A DNA stretch of 42,418 nt from Treponema sp. (GTDB taxonomy: Bacteria > Spirochaetota > Spirochaetia > Treponematales > Breznakiellaceae), in NCBI GenBank assembly GCA_031268975.1, contig JAIRWM010000174.1:1-42418 (forward strand), read 5' to 3'. Shown here in pieces: positions 39,879 through 42,418 of this stretch. The stretch's first letter is position 1. Each line of letters opens with the position of its first letter. Both the position numbers and the translations under genes were made by a program. The notes under the pieces were generated by a model. That model saw only the letters and a program-made list of their open reading frames with translations. It was not told the DNA's origin and searched no databases.

Positions 39879-40102
39879 CCATGCACGGCGGCCCCGCGGC
39901 CGCGCTCCCCGAAGGGCACACACGCCCCGTTTCCTGCGAAAACCGCCATTTTTTCTTGCCAAAGTTGCCATGCTTTTCTTGCCCATTCGAGCTGTACCGC
40001 CGCAAAGAGCGGCAGGCGCTCCAAAATACCGCCCCGGCATCGCTTTTTTTGCTGGAACACAGAATTATTTCGGCAAAAAAGCGAATTTTTATCCTTCGAC
40101 GC

Positions 40103-40131
40103 TTGACAATATCCCCCAAAAGCTGTATTAC
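40103..40131 (+). promoter_or_regulatory. outer-membrane protein promoter
   Basis: TTGACA (40103-40108), 17-base spacer, TATTAC (40126-40131); AGGAGG stands at about 40156-40161 before ATG 40167. The 220 bases before it (39879-40102) hold no gene I can support. Confidence 0.8.
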
Positions 40132-40166
40132 TGTAAAAGCATTTAACTTTCTATAGGAGGATTTAA

Positions 40167-41018
40167 ATGAAGAAACTTGCAATTCTCTTTCTGTTAACCA
40201 CACTTCTCGTTTCCTTTACTTTCGCCCAGGTAACCGTCAAAGGCGGCCTCGATGTCGCGGACCTGAACGAGGCGAACGGCTCAAAAATAACCCCCACGCT
40301 ATACACCGAGATAAGCGGGGATGCCAAAGTGGCGTTGGGCCCCGGCTCCATCGGCGCGGCCCTCCAGTTGGGCACCGGCCTTGTGTTCGAAAAGAGTGCA
40401 AGCAGCGCCTATGATCTCCATGGGGATAACTTTTTGAAGGGTTATTACGAGCTTCCCGCCGGCCCCGGAACCCTCACGATCGCGGTGAGCACCTGGTTCG
40501 ACACTAGCAGTAGTTGGGGTTTTGGTAATCTCCATTTCAACGTCGGCTATGCCGGTATCGCGGCTGGTCCCGCCACCCTTGGCCTTGAGGCTGAATATGA
40601 CCTCGTGACTGATGGCCGGAATTCCTCCAACGAAGCGGCTCCTTTTTCCGACAACGGTAAGTTGACCGACGCGCTGGACCTGAAGGTTACCGCGGATTTT
40701 GCGTTTGGCCTCGGAATAGAATACCATTTCAACTATGCGCTTGCGGATCCTGATAACTTCATTGCTGAAATTGCCAAACTCAATATCAGCTACCAGGTTA
40801 TGGATCCCCTTAAGGTTGGCGCGGAACTCACCGGTACCGGCAGCCTGGATGCCGCCGGGGACCAGGTGTTCTTTGAAAACATCGGCCTGAGGCCCTATGC
40901 CGAATACGCGATCAACGATAAGGTTACCGCCGGTCTTGAAATTCCGATCACTCACCTCAACGCTGACGGTGGCGATGTTGGCTTCAGCATCGGTGCCTGG
41001 ATCAAGTACGCGTTCTAA
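40167..41018 (+). CDS. outer-membrane beta-barrel protein
   Basis: A 283-residue exported protein: signal peptide MKKLAILFLLTTLLVSFTFAQ, then alternating hydrophobic strands ending in the C-terminal aromatic (WIKYAF) required for outer-membrane insertion. Strand pairs such as GPGTLTIAVSTWFD, FNVGYAGIAAGPATLGLEAEYDL and FGLGIEYHFNYAL suggest 10-14 strands. Strong promoter, AGGAGG site and two terminators indicate high expression. The substrate or pore function is unknown; low sequence complexity fits a small porin. Confidence 0.8.
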   Translation: MKKLAILFLLTTLLVSFTFAQVTVKGGLDVADLNEANGSKITPTLYTEISGDAKVALGPGSIGAALQLGTGLVFEKSASSAYDLHGDNFLKGYYELPAGPGTLTIAVSTWFDTSSSWGFGNLHFNVGYAGIAAGPATLGLEAEYDLVTDGRNSSNEAAPFSDNGKLTDALDLKVTADFAFGLGIEYHFNYALADPDNFIAEIAKLNISYQVMDPLKVGAELTGTGSLDAAGDQVFFENIGLRPYAEYAINDKVTAGLEIPITHLNADGGDVGFSIGAWIKYAF

Positions 41019-41030
41019 GTAAAGTCTTGT

Positions 41031-41056
41031 TGAAAGGGGGCGTTGTCTCCCTTTCA
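41031..41056 (+). terminator. first terminator-like hairpin after the outer-membrane protein
   Basis: TGAAAGGG (41031-41038) pairs with CCCTTTCA (41049-41056). Only a short T run follows, so it is weaker than the next one. Confidence 0.5.
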
Positions 41057-41099
41057 GCGGGATTGTTTTCTAAAGTTTCGTTAACGGTTAACAGAAAGC

Positions 41100-41129
41100 A
41101 AAAAGAGCCTGGGTACCCAGGCTCTTTTT
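41100..41129. terminator. strong bidirectional terminator
   Basis: A perfect 30-bp palindrome: five A, GAGCCTGGGT, then its complement ending in five T. It can stop transcription in both directions and separates the outer-membrane gene from the repeat-rich tail. Confidence 0.88.
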
Positions 41130-41402
41130 GTATGTACCGCCCGCCCGCTTAAAACCATAGTACGGAAAAATATGGGTAAGCGTTTTATCCCCGACAGCTG
41201 CGCGGAGCATAACGCGTTCTTCAAGAACATCTGTCAGGTTGTCAACAAAAAAAAACACCGGCCAAAACCCGGACTGGACCCACATTCCGGCGGCAAACCA
41301 CACGAAGATACCGCGCCCGGCGCCGTTTGGCATAGCCCGCTGGAGACAACGCACAGCATGGTGAAGTAAATCCACCACGCGCGGAGGCAGATTCGCGGCG
41401 TT
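41130..41402. other. no supported gene
   Basis: Short frames exist on both strands but none shows a known fold, ribosome site or conserved pattern. CGAAGATACCGCGCCCGG at 41303-41320 recurs at 42393-42410. Confidence 0.5.
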
Positions 41403-41591
41403 GGGACACCCCTCCGGGACGACGGGACACCCCTCCGGGACGACGGGACATCCCTCCGGGACAGCGGGACATCCCTCCAGGACGGCGGGACACCCTTCCG
41501 GGACGGCGGGACACCTCTCCGGGACGGCGGGACACCCCTCCGGGACGGCGGGACATCCTTCCGGGACGGCGGGACATCCTTCCGGGACGCT
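41403..41591. repeat. 21-bp tandem repeat, nine units
   Basis: Nine head-to-tail units of GGGACACCCCTCCGGGACGAC-type sequence, each 21 bases with one to four changes. As the period is a multiple of three, all frames stay open and read as heptads (GHPSGTA, or VSRRPGG on the other strand), but no gene features accompany them. It looks like a variable-number minisatellite. Confidence 0.95.
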
Positions 41592-42171
41592 AAACTTGAC
41601 CCATAACTCAAAGTGTGGTTAGTTTTTTTTAGGAAGAATTCCACCACGAAGCCGTCCAGGGACGGCGGGGCACGAAGAACACGAAGAAAGGAGGAAGGAT
41701 GATTAGGCAGGAACAGGAGGCAACCGCGAAAAAGGTGCTGGATTGCGCTTAATGAAGTCCATTCCCGTTTAGGTCCAGGTTTGCCGGAGAGCGCCTACCA
41801 GGCGTGCTTGCTCTTTGAATTACAACAACAGGGCATTTTTGTGGAATGTGAAAAACCGCTGCCCCTCTCATACAAAGGAATAACTATTGATTGTGAGTAT
41901 CGAGTTGATATGCCGATTGAGCATGACCGGTTAATTATTGAAAACAAGGCGGTAAAAGAATTAAATGACACCCATCTGGCGCAAATACTAAGCCTATATG
42001 AGACTTACCGGCGTTTCTCTGGGTTTTTTTGTTCAACTTCAATACAAAACTGTTAAAAGACGGGGAGAGGAGGGTCGTCCTTTGACTTTCCTCTTCCCCT
42101 TTGTGTCCCGCCGTCCCTGGACGGCTTGGTGGTTACAATTCTTTTTATTATTTCTGTGGGTCAAGTTTAGC
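41589..42171. mobile_element. 583-bp element with terminal inverted repeats carrying a GxxExxY pseudogene
   Basis: Perfect 15-bp terminal inverted repeats GCTAAACTTGACCCA (41589-41603; complement at 42157-42171) and a perfect 21-bp inner inverted repeat (41649-41669 with 42107-42127), each half of which is itself a hairpin (GCCGTCC/GACGGC). No transposase is encoded, so it would be a non-autonomous element or decayed remnant. Target-site duplications are not evident; the left end lies in the last unit of the 21-bp repeat. Confidence 0.6.
41699..42085 (+). pseudogene. GxxExxY family protein, broken by three frameshifts
   Basis: Starts at ATG 41699 with GGAGG: MIRQEQEATAKKVLDCA then a premature TAA. 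One lost base near 41750 restores LNEVHSRLGPGLPESAYQ, the family signature (H-x-x-LGPGL-x-E-x-x-Y). The frame from 41755 carries FELQQQGIFVECEKPLPLSYKG and RLIIENKAVKELND. An extra base near 41994 and a T-tract expansion near 42024-42030 shift it twice more; with those corrected it reads MRLTGVSLGF, then FNFNTKLLKDGERRVVL and stops at 42083-42085. GxxExxY proteins are PD-(D/E)XK-like and of unknown function. Confidence 0.8.
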
Positions 42172-42172
42172 C

Positions 42173-42382
42173 GGGACGGCGGCCCTTTGGCCTTTACGGG
42201 GTGCCGTGACCATTGCGGGGCCTACGCCGTGCTGCCTTTACCGGGGTGCCATGCTCACCGGTTCGCATGCGTTTGTTGGGACGGCGGCCCTTTGGCCTTT
42301 ACCGGATACTGTGACCATTACTGGGCCTACGCCATGCTGCCATTACCGGGAGACGCGCTCACCGGTTCGCGCGATCACACAC
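42173..42382. repeat. 105-bp degenerate tandem repeat, two units
   Basis: GGGACGGCGGCCCTTTGGCC begins at 42173 and again at 42278; the units stay alignable across ACCATT, GGGCCTACGCC, ATGCTGCC, TTACCGG and GCTCACCGGTTCGC. The run ends near the window edge, so more copies may follow. Confidence 0.8.
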
Positions 42383-42418
42383 GCAGACACGGCGAAGATA
42401 CCGCGCCCGGAGAATATA

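Noticed and set aside
41088-41378. 96-residue minus-strand ORF
   Set aside because: It runs through the strong bidirectional terminator and has no recognisable domain or ribosome site.
41403-41591. CRISPR array
   Set aside because: The 21-bp units are head to tail with no spacers and no cas gene nearby.
41234-41647. Arg/Pro-rich protein genes on either strand across the tandem repeat
   Set aside because: The frames are open only because the repeat period is a multiple of three; no ribosome site or conserved flank supports them.

Overview
The window (about 42.4 kb, roughly 50-53 % GC by eye) looks like chromosomal DNA from a spirochaete, most likely a Treponema of the termite-gut type. This is inferred from a FapA/DUF342 protein, spirochaete-style lipoprotein signals, a membrane CheA-like kinase next to a CheY, a small outer-membrane beta-barrel protein, and a PD-(D/E)XK hypothetical of a kind common there. 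No rRNA, tRNA, CRISPR array or intact transposase was seen.

Layout. 1-5.4 kb: a partial acyltransferase, NADP isocitrate dehydrogenase, a macro-domain protein, a DUF167 pair, a nucleotidyltransferase-like protein, an MBL hydrolase coupled to a pentapeptide-repeat protein, and a small Cys-rich protein. 5.4-11.5 kb: rsgA overlapping mutS2, a FapA-like protein, argR and a metal-sensing ArsR-family repressor. 11.5-15 kb: a structured intergenic region with an orphan terminator, then rex with its own promoter and Rex-type operator, followed by serC and serA. 15-20.6 kb: a lytic transglycosylase, cheY plus a 7TM-PAS-HPt-HATPase kinase, a UPF0316-type membrane protein and an N-terminal-nucleophile asparaginase. 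20.6-25.3 kb: a polar amino-acid ABC transporter with two tandem, nearly identical binding proteins, and cutC. 25.4-30.7 kb: a GH5 glycosidase resembling fungal glucosylceramidases, a HEAT-repeat protein, ptsN and a MATE exporter.

30.8-38.4 kb is an accessory region: a PIN/antitoxin pair, then a nine-gene minus-strand cluster. In transcription order this is NitT/TauT-type permease, binding protein, ATPase, methyltransferase, thiM, a 56-residue Trm112-like gene, a second binding protein, a second methyltransferase and a flavin-reductase-like protein. The binding protein and methyltransferase are each duplicated. Two promoters with a shared upstream block and dyads drive the two halves. Its substrate is unknown; sulfur or thiazole metabolism is a guess.

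38.4-42.4 kb: DUF3842, a PD-(D/E)XK-like protein, an outer-membrane protein with strong terminators, then repeat-rich DNA: a nine-copy 21-bp tandem repeat, a 583-bp element with terminal inverted repeats carrying a GxxExxY gene broken by three frameshifts, and a 105-bp tandem repeat at the window end.

Two window-wide patterns stand out. At least nine genes have a good -10 box only 5-8 bases before the start codon and usually no Shine-Dalgarno, which predicts leaderless mRNAs. A family of 36-46 bp palindromes sits exactly at the stop codons of four genes.
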